The notes beneath the pieces were generated by a model. That model saw only the letters and a program-made list of their open reading frames with translations. It ran no database searches and was not told where the DNA came from. A program made the translations under genes and the position numbers. From Cellvibrio sp. 79 (GTDB taxonomy: Bacteria > Pseudomonadota > Gammaproteobacteria > Pseudomonadales > Cellvibrionaceae): a stretch of DNA of 64,000 bases. Shown one piece after another: positions 56,634 through 64,000 of the stretch (position 1 is its first letter; every line of letters begins with the position of its first letter). The stretch covers positions 659,957 through 723,956 of the forward strand of contig MVDH01000003.1 of NCBI GenBank assembly GCA_003056245.1, in the 5' to 3' direction.

Positions 56634-56640
56634 TTATTCC
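56570..56640. repeat. Compound palindrome, three-way-junction shape
   Basis: Outer arms GGAATAAGT (56570-56578) and ACTTATTCC (56632-56640) enclose two hairpins: TGCCCCGG/CCGGGGCA (56578-56585, 56601-56608) and CCGGAGC/GCTCCGG (56612-56618, 56621-56627). The outer arm overlaps the stop codon of the thioredoxin-like gene. It may be a terminator or a REP-like element. Confidence 0.65.
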
Positions 56641-56870
56641 AGTTCTTCAATCGCAGCCCCGAAATTGATGTGCAGTACCTGTCCATCCACCACCAGCGCA
56701 GGTACGGATTTCACTCCATCCGCTTTAGCCGCCGCAAGGCGATTTTTGGACTCACCCAAATGCACCACCTCAACATTTACTTTATTGCGATCAATCAACT
56801 CCAACACTTGATGTTCAGCAGCAACACAAACAGAACAACCGGCATGGTAAAAAACAGCTTGGCTTTTCAT
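56634..56870 (-). CDS. Thioredoxin-like / glutaredoxin-like small protein
   Basis: 78 residues from the ATG at 56870, which is preceded by AGAGAGAAT. The redox motif CSVC (HAGCSVCVAAEHQ) and cis-Pro segment VKSVPALVVDGQVL are present, and the fold is a complete mini-thioredoxin. It is cytoplasmic and probably reduces a disulfide or a thiol adduct. A HxlR-type regulator is divergent from it, so the two are likely a regulated redox pair. Confidence 0.85.
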   Translation of the reverse strand: MKSQAVFYHAGCSVCVAAEHQVLELIDRNKVNVEVVHLGESKNRLAAAKADGVKSVPALVVDGQVLHINFGAAIEELE

Positions 56871-57012
56871 AATCAATTCTCTCTGATAGGGTTTAAAAAA
56901 TGTTTGGATTCCTGATCGTTGCGCAACGATTGGATTCACTCTAACCAGATTGAAATTGTCGTAACAGCGGGCACTTTTTGGTGCCCGGGTTACTTTTTGG
57001 GGTAAATTGTTG

Positions 57013-57327
57013 ATGCAACAAGCAAAAAAAATTTCTGCAAAATCGCGCTCCAGCTATCAAAAACTGGAAGATGTGATCGGCTGCAAATGGTCGGTATCGG
57101 TATTAACCAATGTCGGCAAAGGCATTAATCGCCCGGGTGAATTGGAGCGCAGTATCGAGGGTATATCGACCAAAGTCTTAAGCGAGCGCTTCCGCAAATT
57201 GGTGGAATACGATTTATTGGAAAAACAAACCTACAACGAACTACCGCCACGCACGGAATATTCGTTAACGGAGAAAGGAAAAAAACTGGTGGAAATTATT
57301 GCGCAGATTCATGTGTTGGATGAATAA
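57013..57327 (+). CDS. HxlR-family transcriptional regulator
   Basis: 104 residues from the ATG at 57013, with GGGG twelve bases upstream. The winged helix shows DVIGCKWSVSVLTNVG, ELERSIEGISTKVLSERF and PRTEYSLTEKGKKLVEII, the HxlR pattern. A single Cys in the first helix could sense electrophiles or disulfide stress, as in relatives such as HypR or YodB; that is inference. It is divergent from the thioredoxin-like gene. Confidence 0.9.
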   Translation: MQQAKKISAKSRSSYQKLEDVIGCKWSVSVLTNVGKGINRPGELERSIEGISTKVLSERFRKLVEYDLLEKQTYNELPPRTEYSLTEKGKKLVEIIAQIHVLDE

Positions 57328-57432
57328 TCTTTCAATTTTTATGCGCGCAAATTAGGGCTCTATAATTTCATGAGCCTAACCATTGAAGCAAGGCACTCTT
57401 ATGCTTTACTCAAATATGTGCAATATTCCCTA

Positions 57433-60400
57433 TTAATGACCTCTATTCTGTTTAATTAAAAATTGAATATATCCCTTGATGTCTAATTTTTCCGGCAAAG
57501 GATAGTCTTCAGAGCTGTAGGGCAACGCCTTTTTCTCAATTAAGTCTTCGAACTGATACTGCAGCCAGCGATAGTAATGTTTGCAAGCCAAGCTATAACC
57601 TTCTTGATATATCTTATTAAACTCTGGATGCATATTTTGTATATGCAAATAGCGGGCATAGTACAGCAACGCCTCTACATAATAGTATTTGATATGAATT
57701 AGATTATTAAGGGCCTTCTCATAAAGCTCGGTAGCTTCCGTAATTCTTTCGCTAGAAAATGCTAACATTAATTGTTGTAAGCCTAATGTGTAAGGGTTAA
57801 CAGTCACTAATTTAATAACCTCCTGAGCATCAATAGTTTTTCCATTCTGCAAATTAAATTTTGCTTTTAAATAATAAGTCTCCATAAGCTCTAAATGATC
57901 TTTTTCATAACACTTTGCAATATTTTTCTCAACATCTGTAATATCCAGTAAACCCAGAGCAAACTTGGGTTCCAGATTATCAAATTGAGATTTATAATTA
58001 TTTAGTAAGGTTAAATCAATTTCCCCGAGTTGAAACAAATTGTGTGGATATGCAGGGTATGCCATATTATTTATTATATCATATTTCAACTCCAAAAATT
58101 GTTCTCCCTCCATACCATATATAGAAATTGCTATATCATTTATACGCCCGTCAATCGTAGATTTGTCTACACATTGTTCCAACTTTTCCAAAGTGACCAA
58201 ACGACTTAATTCAGAAAATGCGTCCGAAAAATGTCCTAAGTAATATTTCATCTTCAACACTATAACGTCGAAGTAGATTTTCGCATCTGCATCTTTTAAT
58301 TTTTCTTTTATGATTCCACATTTACTCAAAACATTTAAGTAAGCTTCAACCAAAGTAGTGTCGATAGTACAACTGCCAATATTATTCAAATAATCAAGTA
58401 ATTCATCTTCTGGTAATTTTACCTGATGTAGATAGTCAATGCTTTTTAAAAAATTTGATTGTTGTTGATTAAACCATCTTGCTGCATGAGCAGAACGCTC
58501 TGTACGTCTTAGTTTAATTAAATACTTTGCAATTCCAATATGAAATTCGCTCGCTCTTTGATAATAGTTTACTAATTCAATTGATTTCCGTTTGCGTAGT
58601 TGAAGCTCAGCAAATTTCCCCATAATTGATTGAAGCTTAATTATCTGATTATCGACTTGAATAATAGATTTATTTTCTAAATTTCTAATTATGGGGTCGG
58701 TAATAATAGGAGTCTGAATTTTTAACTTTCGTAATTTATTCGAAGATTTTCTCGGCTCGCTCTTATGATCTCCTGCAATAATCTTTAATGCATTCATGTG
58801 AATTCCATCTGGAAATAATGACAATATCTCAAATGCTTTTTTTTCAGAATCATCAAGATTTTTGTAAGAAAAGTTTATAGATGCATAGAGTGATTTTTTC
58901 CTCTCTATATTTATATCAGAAAGCGAATCCAAACCGTTTAGTTCGTCTGCGCTAGCTTTGCGAAAAATATCATCTTCAAGTTCCTGTTTTAGTTCCAACA
59001 TTTTTTTATTTGTTGGTAAGTTGCTCGCCACAAGCTTTATCGCGAGAGGGTTGTTATCTAGTAATTCCTCTACAATATCTTGGCGAAGAATTCGTTGTTC
59101 GCCAAGATCTTTAGGTTCACGTCGAAAATGCTTATTGAATAAAGCATAAGCATCGTCGCTGCTATAACGGCTTAACTCTATGACTTTTTCACAGCTTAAA
59201 TTTAATATTTCGCGTGTCGTGATAACAATGCTGGCATAATCACTAACAAAGTAAATAAAGTCCTTGATTTGCTGTGTATCCGGTAAGTGAAGTAAAGTTT
59301 CAACGTTATCTAGAATAATTAATTTTTCTTGTTTATTTAATTTTGTTCTAATTTCTAAAGGGATATCCAGAGCATTTTCCAGATTAAATGACGCTGCTAC
59401 TTTTTTCTCAAAGCTCGAGTAGTCGCCTATAAATTCACAATCAACAAAATCTACACCTTCTGGAAATAAAAATCTTTCTGAAAGCTCGACAGCAATTTTT
59501 TTTACAGTTGCTGTCTTTCCTGATCCACCCGAACCTTTTATGGTAAGAACTTCATTTACATTTTGTAACGCAACAATTTCACGACAAAGATACTGCAAAT
59601 CAGTCCTTCTTCCTAAATATTGTTCAGAATTTTTCTTATCAATGCTTTCTGATAATTTCGATGTGTTTTTATATATGTTCCTGCCACCTTTCAAGTCACC
59701 AAGTTGAAATTTATCTTTGTTAACAATTATGGCTTCAGAAATATAATCAATATTGCGTTTTTTAAAATATTGAAAGCGCAAGCTATCCAGCTGCACCTTT
59801 TCTAAAGATGGAAAAATAATAACGGGTAGCTGTAAGCTTGTTAGATCATTTGAAATATCTAGCGAGTTAAGTGCCTCTCTAGAGGTATGATCAAGGAAAA
59901 TGAAAATACCTTTTGTATTGCTATTTCCTATATTGTCTTCAATATTTTTAAAATTGCTACGCGCGCTTTGCATAGCCTCATCTTCAATAACAATATTGTT
60001 CTTTACTAGCCGTGACAGTATAAAAATGTAATCAAAGCCATCCAGCTCATTCAGTGACTTTATTGTTAGAGGATAATAAGTAATCTCACAGTCTAATTTT
60101 TCTAGTTCTTTCATAGATGTTCGATAGTCATCATTTTCACCTATCGGGTTAGCCGTCAAAATTGCAATGCGATTTACTGAGTTAGCTAACACACTTGCAG
60201 GGACATTTGCGATTTTTTCATTAATGGGTGCTACAACTACTTCATGTTTCGATGCACTAATAGCGGCAATAGCATCCAATAGAGGCTGGCCAAAATCAGC
60301 AAAAGAAATTACATCTATGAAGGGAAAGTCTTTTAATTTAGTTTGAATTAATATTCTATCTACTTCACGTACCAGCGCATAATGCGGACCAACATTTCCA

Positions 60401-61110
60401 GCAAAGATGTTATGCTGGCATGCTAGCTGCTGAAGCAAATCAGCATCATCTAAACTGCAGCCGATAAATATTAAATTAGCAGCACTACAAATCGATTGAA
60501 GGCTCGATAAAGCCGCTTTGTAGTCTGAATCGTTTTCAGCATAAAATTTACTGTAACTTTCGCTAGTTAAAATAATTTTTCCAAGATTGTCTAAATTACC
60601 ATGAAGATGCCAAACGGCTGGTTTGCCTAGAGTGTTACGACTGAAATCAGCAAGGGAATCCTTGCGTGTATTGTCCAATACTTTCACGTCATCAGGCAGA
60701 TGACAGGCAAAACTTAAAACCTTATCGTAGTTAAGTGTTATTACTCGTTCACTCAAACTCCAAATAGCTTTCGGCAACGAAAGACTGCCTTCATCTATAT
60801 CCGATCTATTTATATCAAAAACATTTCTAAAAAATTGATTCCATAAACTACCTTTTAGGCCTTGCCGCGCGTAATCGGCTGCGTGCAGGTAATTTTCAAC
60901 TCCAAGCGCTGCATTAATGGCATCGGCATAGTTTTGTTTTCCTTCACTGATTAACTTATCTGCTGCATCCTTCAATAACTCACGCCAGCTAGGGAAAAGT
61001 TTTTTATTTTCTCTATTCATTAAAGACATTGATACCCCAGCACCTACCAAAGGTATTAATGTTTTATTAGCAAAAGCTTTTTTGAGAGACTCTGGAATAT
61101 TATTAGACAT
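57433..61110 (-). CDS. SIR2-STAND NTPase-helical-repeat protein, probable antiphage defence (Avs5-like architecture)
   Basis: 1225 residues from the ATG at 61110 (AGGAAAGCTT just upstream; a longer frame adds a hydrophobic stretch that looks untranslated). Residues ~15-300 are a SIR2-like NADase domain: GAGVS 23-27, NYD 127-129, catalytic His170 in WHLHGN, and FIGCSLDDADL. Residues ~312-470 form a second Rossmann-like region of unknown type (RIAILTANPIG, GIFIFLDHTS). Residues ~500-700 are a STAND/NB-ARC ATPase: Walker A GSGGSGKT 526-533, Walker B LIILDN 597-602, VITTRE, NNPLAIKL. The rest is helical repeat, probably TPR-like, as sensor. The A+T-rich gene stands alone and probably depletes NAD+ on phage sensing. 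Confidence 0.88.
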   Translation of the reverse strand: MSNNIPESLKKAFANKTLIPLVGAGVSMSLMNRENKKLFPSWRELLKDAADKLISEGKQNYADAINAALGVENYLHAADYARQGLKGSLWNQFFRNVFDINRSDIDEGSLSLPKAIWSLSERVITLNYDKVLSFACHLPDDVKVLDNTRKDSLADFSRNTLGKPAVWHLHGNLDNLGKIILTSESYSKFYAENDSDYKAALSSLQSICSAANLIFIGCSLDDADLLQQLACQHNIFAGNVGPHYALVREVDRILIQTKLKDFPFIDVISFADFGQPLLDAIAAISASKHEVVVAPINEKIANVPASVLANSVNRIAILTANPIGENDDYRTSMKELEKLDCEITYYPLTIKSLNELDGFDYIFILSRLVKNNIVIEDEAMQSARSNFKNIEDNIGNSNTKGIFIFLDHTSREALNSLDISNDLTSLQLPVIIFPSLEKVQLDSLRFQYFKKRNIDYISEAIIVNKDKFQLGDLKGGRNIYKNTSKLSESIDKKNSEQYLGRRTDLQYLCREIVALQNVNEVLTIKGSGGSGKTATVKKIAVELSERFLFPEGVDFVDCEFIGDYSSFEKKVAASFNLENALDIPLEIRTKLNKQEKLIILDNVETLLHLPDTQQIKDFIYFVSDYASIVITTREILNLSCEKVIELSRYSSDDAYALFNKHFRREPKDLGEQRILRQDIVEELLDNNPLAIKLVASNLPTNKKMLELKQELEDDIFRKASADELNGLDSLSDINIERKKSLYASINFSYKNLDDSEKKAFEILSLFPDGIHMNALKIIAGDHKSEPRKSSNKLRKLKIQTPIITDPIIRNLENKSIIQVDNQIIKLQSIMGKFAELQLRKRKSIELVNYYQRASEFHIGIAKYLIKLRRTERSAHAARWFNQQQSNFLKSIDYLHQVKLPEDELLDYLNNIGSCTIDTTLVEAYLNVLSKCGIIKEKLKDADAKIYFDVIVLKMKYYLGHFSDAFSELSRLVTLEKLEQCVDKSTIDGRINDIAISIYGMEGEQFLELKYDIINNMAYPAYPHNLFQLGEIDLTLLNNYKSQFDNLEPKFALGLLDITDVEKNIAKCYEKDHLELMETYYLKAKFNLQNGKTIDAQEVIKLVTVNPYTLGLQQLMLAFSSERITEATELYEKALNNLIHIKYYYVEALLYYARYLHIQNMHPEFNKIYQEGYSLACKHYYRWLQYQFEDLIEKKALPYSSEDYPLPEKLDIKGYIQFLIKQNRGH

Positions 61111-61293
61111 AAGCTTTCCTAGCGAAATTAGTAAGAGCAACAAAAAATTAGTTGAAGATAAAGCAATTGATAAATAAACACTCAAAAACCTGAAACTTTA
61201 GATTTTGCAGGATTGATAGTACGTGTACCAAAACGGTTTACTATTACAGTACATAACACCTAACTTCATAGCCATTTTGTTAACGAGTCTATA

Positions 61294-62451
61294 TTAAAGC
61301 AGAGAAACCAACTCGTTAAAATGAAGCGCAGTAATACCATTACTAAACTGCTTCGAATCACCCGCATAAACCAAGTATGCATTGGTCATTTGTGGGGATA
61401 ATTCCATAATACGTTTTAAACCACGCAATAATTCCGGTTTATAAGTCGAGCTGGATTTAATTTCTATAGGAATTAATTGCCTGCCTTGTGGAAATAGCAA
61501 ATCAGCTTCAAGGCCATTGCTATCGCGAAAAAAATACAAACTATCAAGTCTTCCTTTATTGTAGAGATTTTTAACAAAATCCATCACCACCAGATTTTCA
61601 AAGAGCTGCCCTACTAATGGATCGCGGGCAACCTGTGAGGGATTTTCAATTCCCAATAAAAAACATAATAGTCCGGTATCTACGAAATAATATTTGGGAG
61701 TCTTAATTACGCGCTTACCAAAATTTTCAAAGTAAGGTACAAGTTTGTAAACAATAAATGACGCTTCCAATATGGAAAGCCAATGTTTGATCGTAGTAGC
61801 ACTTACACCAACATCACCGGCAAGCGATGAGTAATCCATGAGTTGCCCGACGCGTCCAGCTAACAGCTTCATAAATTTTTGAAACTGGGCTACATCCTTT
61901 AAATTGATAAGCTGGCGAACATCCCGTTCGACATAGGTTTGATAATAATTGGCATAGGCTTGTGTCGGGCGCTGTTGTTGATCGTAAATGCGCGGTAAAA
62001 ATCCCTGATAGATATAATCCTCTGCTTTTTCAAAACCCAGATTATTTTCACGCAACTCGGCAATCGAAAACGGTAGCAAATGCAATATGGCTGTACGCCC
62101 TGCCAATGATTGGGCTATCGCCTCACGCAATGCCAATTGGTGGGAGCCGGTAAGAACATAACGCCCATTTTCCCGCTGGTTATCCACCGCGACTTGTAGA
62201 TAGCTAAGCAACTCCGGCAAACGCTGGATTTCATCAAAAATGACGTTGCCTGGGTACTGCGCTAAAAATGCCTTGGGGTCATCGCGAGCAAAATCCCGCG
62301 TTTCCGGGTGTTCAAGGTTTACGTAGGCATATCCAGGTAGAACCTGCCGTGCAAGGGTAGTTTTACCTGCCTGGCGGGGCCCCAGAATGATTACGATAGG
62401 ATATTCAGCGAGCAGCTGGATAAATTCGGATTCAATAAGACGTTTAATCAT
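61294..62451 (-). CDS. AAA ATPase with DUF4143 C-terminus
   Basis: 385 residues. The Walker A is LGPRQAGKTTLARQ, Walker B VIFDEIQRLPEL, followed by YVLTGSHQLALR and the AGRTAILHLLPFSIAEL segment. A winged-helix part (YSSLAGDVGVSATTIKHWL) precedes DUF4143. The end has a restriction-nuclease-like pattern (FRDSNGLEADLLF, then PIEIKSSSTY) with possible active-site Asp and Glu-x-Lys. This family is widespread, mobile and of unknown function. A 41-base near-perfect palindrome lies 12 bases upstream of the ATG. Confidence 0.88.
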   Translation of the reverse strand: MIKRLIESEFIQLLAEYPIVIILGPRQAGKTTLARQVLPGYAYVNLEHPETRDFARDDPKAFLAQYPGNVIFDEIQRLPELLSYLQVAVDNQRENGRYVLTGSHQLALREAIAQSLAGRTAILHLLPFSIAELRENNLGFEKAEDYIYQGFLPRIYDQQQRPTQAYANYYQTYVERDVRQLINLKDVAQFQKFMKLLAGRVGQLMDYSSLAGDVGVSATTIKHWLSILEASFIVYKLVPYFENFGKRVIKTPKYYFVDTGLLCFLLGIENPSQVARDPLVGQLFENLVVMDFVKNLYNKGRLDSLYFFRDSNGLEADLLFPQGRQLIPIEIKSSSTYKPELLRGLKRIMELSPQMTNAYLVYAGDSKQFSNGITALHFNELVSLL

Positions 62452-62463
62452 GAAAGCAGACTA

Positions 62464-62504
62464 TTCTATGTAATTCCAAAGTTCAACTTTGAAATTACAT
62501 AGAA
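62464..62504. promoter_or_regulatory. 41-base near-perfect palindrome upstream of the DUF4143 gene
   Basis: The left arm (62464-62483) begins TTCTATGTAATTCCAAAGTT and the right arm (62485-62504) is its reverse complement with one mismatch, around a single central C at 62484. It lies 12 bases above the ATG. It may be an operator or a target/recognition site linked to the ATPase. Confidence 0.8.
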
Positions 62505-62554
62505 AATACAATAATTTATAATAAATACTATATAAACACAGCTTTTAATAGTTT

Positions 62555-63868
62555 TTATATTGATGTTTTCGGCCACCGCACCCGCGCCCGCGCGCCGCCG
62601 AGTTGCTGTGGTTCTACAAATTCCGCCCTGCCCCTGTGCCATTGCATAATGCGTTTGACGATGGCGAGGCCCAAACCGAAACCACCGGTTGCCGAGCCAT
62701 TGAATTTTTCATTAGCGGATTCTTCTTCGTGATACAAGCGAACAAATGAATCAAATACACGAATGCGTTTTTCCACCGGAACACCGGGGCCATCATCTTC
62801 TACAGCAATAATATATTCATCATCAGTTTGCTGAATTTCGACATAAATTGAAAATTGTGCATAGCGCGCCGCATTATTAATTAAATTCTGCAATACGGTT
62901 TCCATCAATTTCCATTCGCAATACACAATCGCGTTATTGCTCAAGTCCTTCACGTTCAGTTGCAAATTGCGTTCATTGTGACGGGAAAAACGCAAACGGA
63001 TTTCATCCAGCAAATCACTCATGTGTCCGGCAGTTTGCTCGAGGCGTTGGGTCTTTTGTTCGAAACCGGCGTACATCAACAATGAACTGATTAGCGATTC
63101 CATTTCTGCGATATCCTGCTCCAGGCTGCGCAATTGGCGCTGGCCTTTATCACCCAGTTTTTTTTCATCAATCATCGCCAGCGCAAATTTCATGCGCGCC
63201 AATGGTGTACGCAATTCGTGGGAAACGGCGTTGGTCATTTCGCGATGGGAGGCAATTAATTCGCGCAGGCGCTGCGCCATATGGTTAAACGCAAGTGCCA
63301 GGGGATAAAGCGTTGAGGTGGGGGAAATATCCAGCGTTTGCGGCACGCCGTCCTTACCCATAGTGCGGGTTTGCACTTCCAGTTTTTTGCTGTCGCGCGA
63401 GAGCGGCCATACCCACAGATAAATCGCCACTGCGATGCCAAGATAAAAAACAATTAACAATAAATCGTACAACGGTGAATCATGGTCATCCGTTTGCGCA
63501 ATGACCAACATCAAAACCTGATCAGTATTAGCGAGGCGTTTGTACCAGATAATGTTGCCATCGCCACTCGCGGCAAGAATTTTCCCTGCACGTAATTCAC
63601 GCATGGCTTCGGATTGGGCGACGTCATCCAGTGCCAGAATTTCCAGGGTAACTTGCAAATCGGCAGAGAGCTGTTGAACCTGCTGTTGATAATCAGCGTT
63701 TGATTGATGAATTAATAAATCGCGTTCAACCAGCTTGAATAACGCCTGCACCTCCGCGCTGGCTTCTTGTTCCGGCGCAAGCGTTTCCCAAAATTGATTG
63801 AGACCCCAGCCAAGTAATACCACCGAGGCGACAATAAAAAAGTACAGGGAAATAAACGCGCGATTCAT
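62555..63868 (-). CDS. rstB: Two-component sensor histidine kinase, RstB-like
   Basis: 437 residues. Two membrane helices (ISLYFFIVASVVLLGW and LLLIVFYLGIAVAIYLW) enclose a periplasmic sensor of ~130 residues. A HAMP-like part leads to HisKA with the phospho-acceptor in AVSHELRTPLARMKFAL, then HATPase boxes NLINNAARYA, VEDDGPGVPVEKR and GFGLGLAIVKRI. The partner regulator lies 30 bases upstream on the same strand. RstB naming rests on the response regulator neighbour and overall build; the signal is unknown. Confidence 0.88.
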   Translation of the reverse strand: MNRAFISLYFFIVASVVLLGWGLNQFWETLAPEQEASAEVQALFKLVERDLLIHQSNADYQQQVQQLSADLQVTLEILALDDVAQSEAMRELRAGKILAASGDGNIIWYKRLANTDQVLMLVIAQTDDHDSPLYDLLLIVFYLGIAVAIYLWVWPLSRDSKKLEVQTRTMGKDGVPQTLDISPTSTLYPLALAFNHMAQRLRELIASHREMTNAVSHELRTPLARMKFALAMIDEKKLGDKGQRQLRSLEQDIAEMESLISSLLMYAGFEQKTQRLEQTAGHMSDLLDEIRLRFSRHNERNLQLNVKDLSNNAIVYCEWKLMETVLQNLINNAARYAQFSIYVEIQQTDDEYIIAVEDDGPGVPVEKRIRVFDSFVRLYHEEESANEKFNGSATGGFGLGLAIVKRIMQWHRGRAEFVEPQQLGGARARVRWPKTSI

Positions 63869-63898
63869 ATAATCGATTCTATTCCCGTGAGTAAGAAA

Positions 63899-64000
63899 TT
63901 ACTGCCAGGCATCGGCGATAAAGAGATAACCTTTGCCCCAAATAGTTTTGATTCGGGTGGGGTTTTCCGGATTATCATTTAATTTTTTGCGCAGCTGCGA
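63899..64000 (-). CDS. rstA: OmpR/RstA-type response regulator, C-terminal end only
   Basis: 33 residues before the stop, reading SQLRKKLNDNPENPTRIKTI then WGKGYLFIADAWQ. This is the end of an OmpR-family winged helix (R-x-I-x-T-x-W-GKGY). The rest lies beyond the window. The partner kinase follows directly downstream. Confidence 0.9.
   Translation of the reverse strand, partial: SQLRKKLNDNPENPTRIKTIWGKGYLFIADAWQ

Noticed and set aside
61111-61185. N-terminal extension of the SIR2-STAND protein with a membrane-like stretch
   Set aside because: The internal ATG at 61110 has a good ribosome binding site and begins directly before the SIR2 domain.
57433-62451. SIR2-STAND and DUF4143 genes as one defence operon
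   Set aside because: There are ~180 bases between them and the DUF4143 gene has its own palindrome; no evidence of a joint message was seen.

Overview
The window looks like a Gammaproteobacterium of the Cellvibrio type. This is an inference from protein style. It carries a Chp-type pilus chemosensory operon, two very large secreted plant cell wall enzymes with poly-serine linkers and a CBM10 domain, a TonB-dependent receptor and lipid A genes. No rRNA, tRNA, CRISPR array or insertion sequence was recognised. Most of the window reads as ordinary chromosome. Accessory patches lie at about 4.2-11.3 kb (possible effector genes and a toxin-antitoxin pair), 41.5-42.8 kb (two toxin-antitoxin pairs) and 57.4-62.5 kb (a SIR2-STAND defence-type gene and a DUF4143 ATPase).

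Layout. 1-4165: 3' end of chpA, then chpB and chpC. 4411-10534: a secreted protein of unknown role, an FKBP isomerase, a peptidoglycan hydrolase without signal peptide overlapping a lipoprotein gene, a DUF1311 protein, a small protein and a secreted S8 protease. 10662-11314: AbrB/PIN toxin-antitoxin. 11328-15782: five-gene operon (glycosyltransferase, methyltransferase, alpha/alpha-toroid protein, rsmE, DTW protein). 16203-20024: Tat-exported aminotransferase and a frameshifted TonB receptor. 20126-25684: a membrane protein, an operon of zinc protease, 7TM protein and ATP-grasp ligase, and three unannotated ~40-residue single-helix membrane proteins. 25798-28877: lipid A acyltransferase, membrane protein, CBS protein, cytochrome b561. 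29094-33655: glyQ, glyS, gmhB and a plsC-type gene. 33752-36934: small secreted protein, GNAT, DUF606, nitroreductase, Crp/Fnr regulator. 37078-40578: double pectate lyase. 41078-42696: VOC protein and two toxin-antitoxin pairs. 42775-48632: Mrp/Pha antiporter operon. 48755-49951: nhaA. 50481-56096: 1871-residue lipoprotein with pectate lyase and pectin methylesterase. 56634-57327: thioredoxin-like protein and divergent HxlR regulator. 57433-61110: SIR2-STAND protein. 61294-62451: DUF4143 ATPase. 62555-64000: RstB-like kinase and the end of its response regulator.

How the genes work together. The two pectin enzymes could act in sequence: the methylesterase removes methyl groups and the lyases cleave the demethylated chain. 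Mrp and NhaA point to sodium/proton and pH homeostasis. GlyQ/GlyS charge glycine tRNA; GmhB, the LpxL-type enzyme and the PlsC-type enzyme serve envelope lipids. The strongest candidates for something new are the SIR2-STAND gene, the trio of microproteins (one behind a perfect FNR/Anr-type box), the peptidoglycan hydrolase/lipoprotein pair, and a 41-base near-perfect palindrome just upstream of the DUF4143 ATPase.
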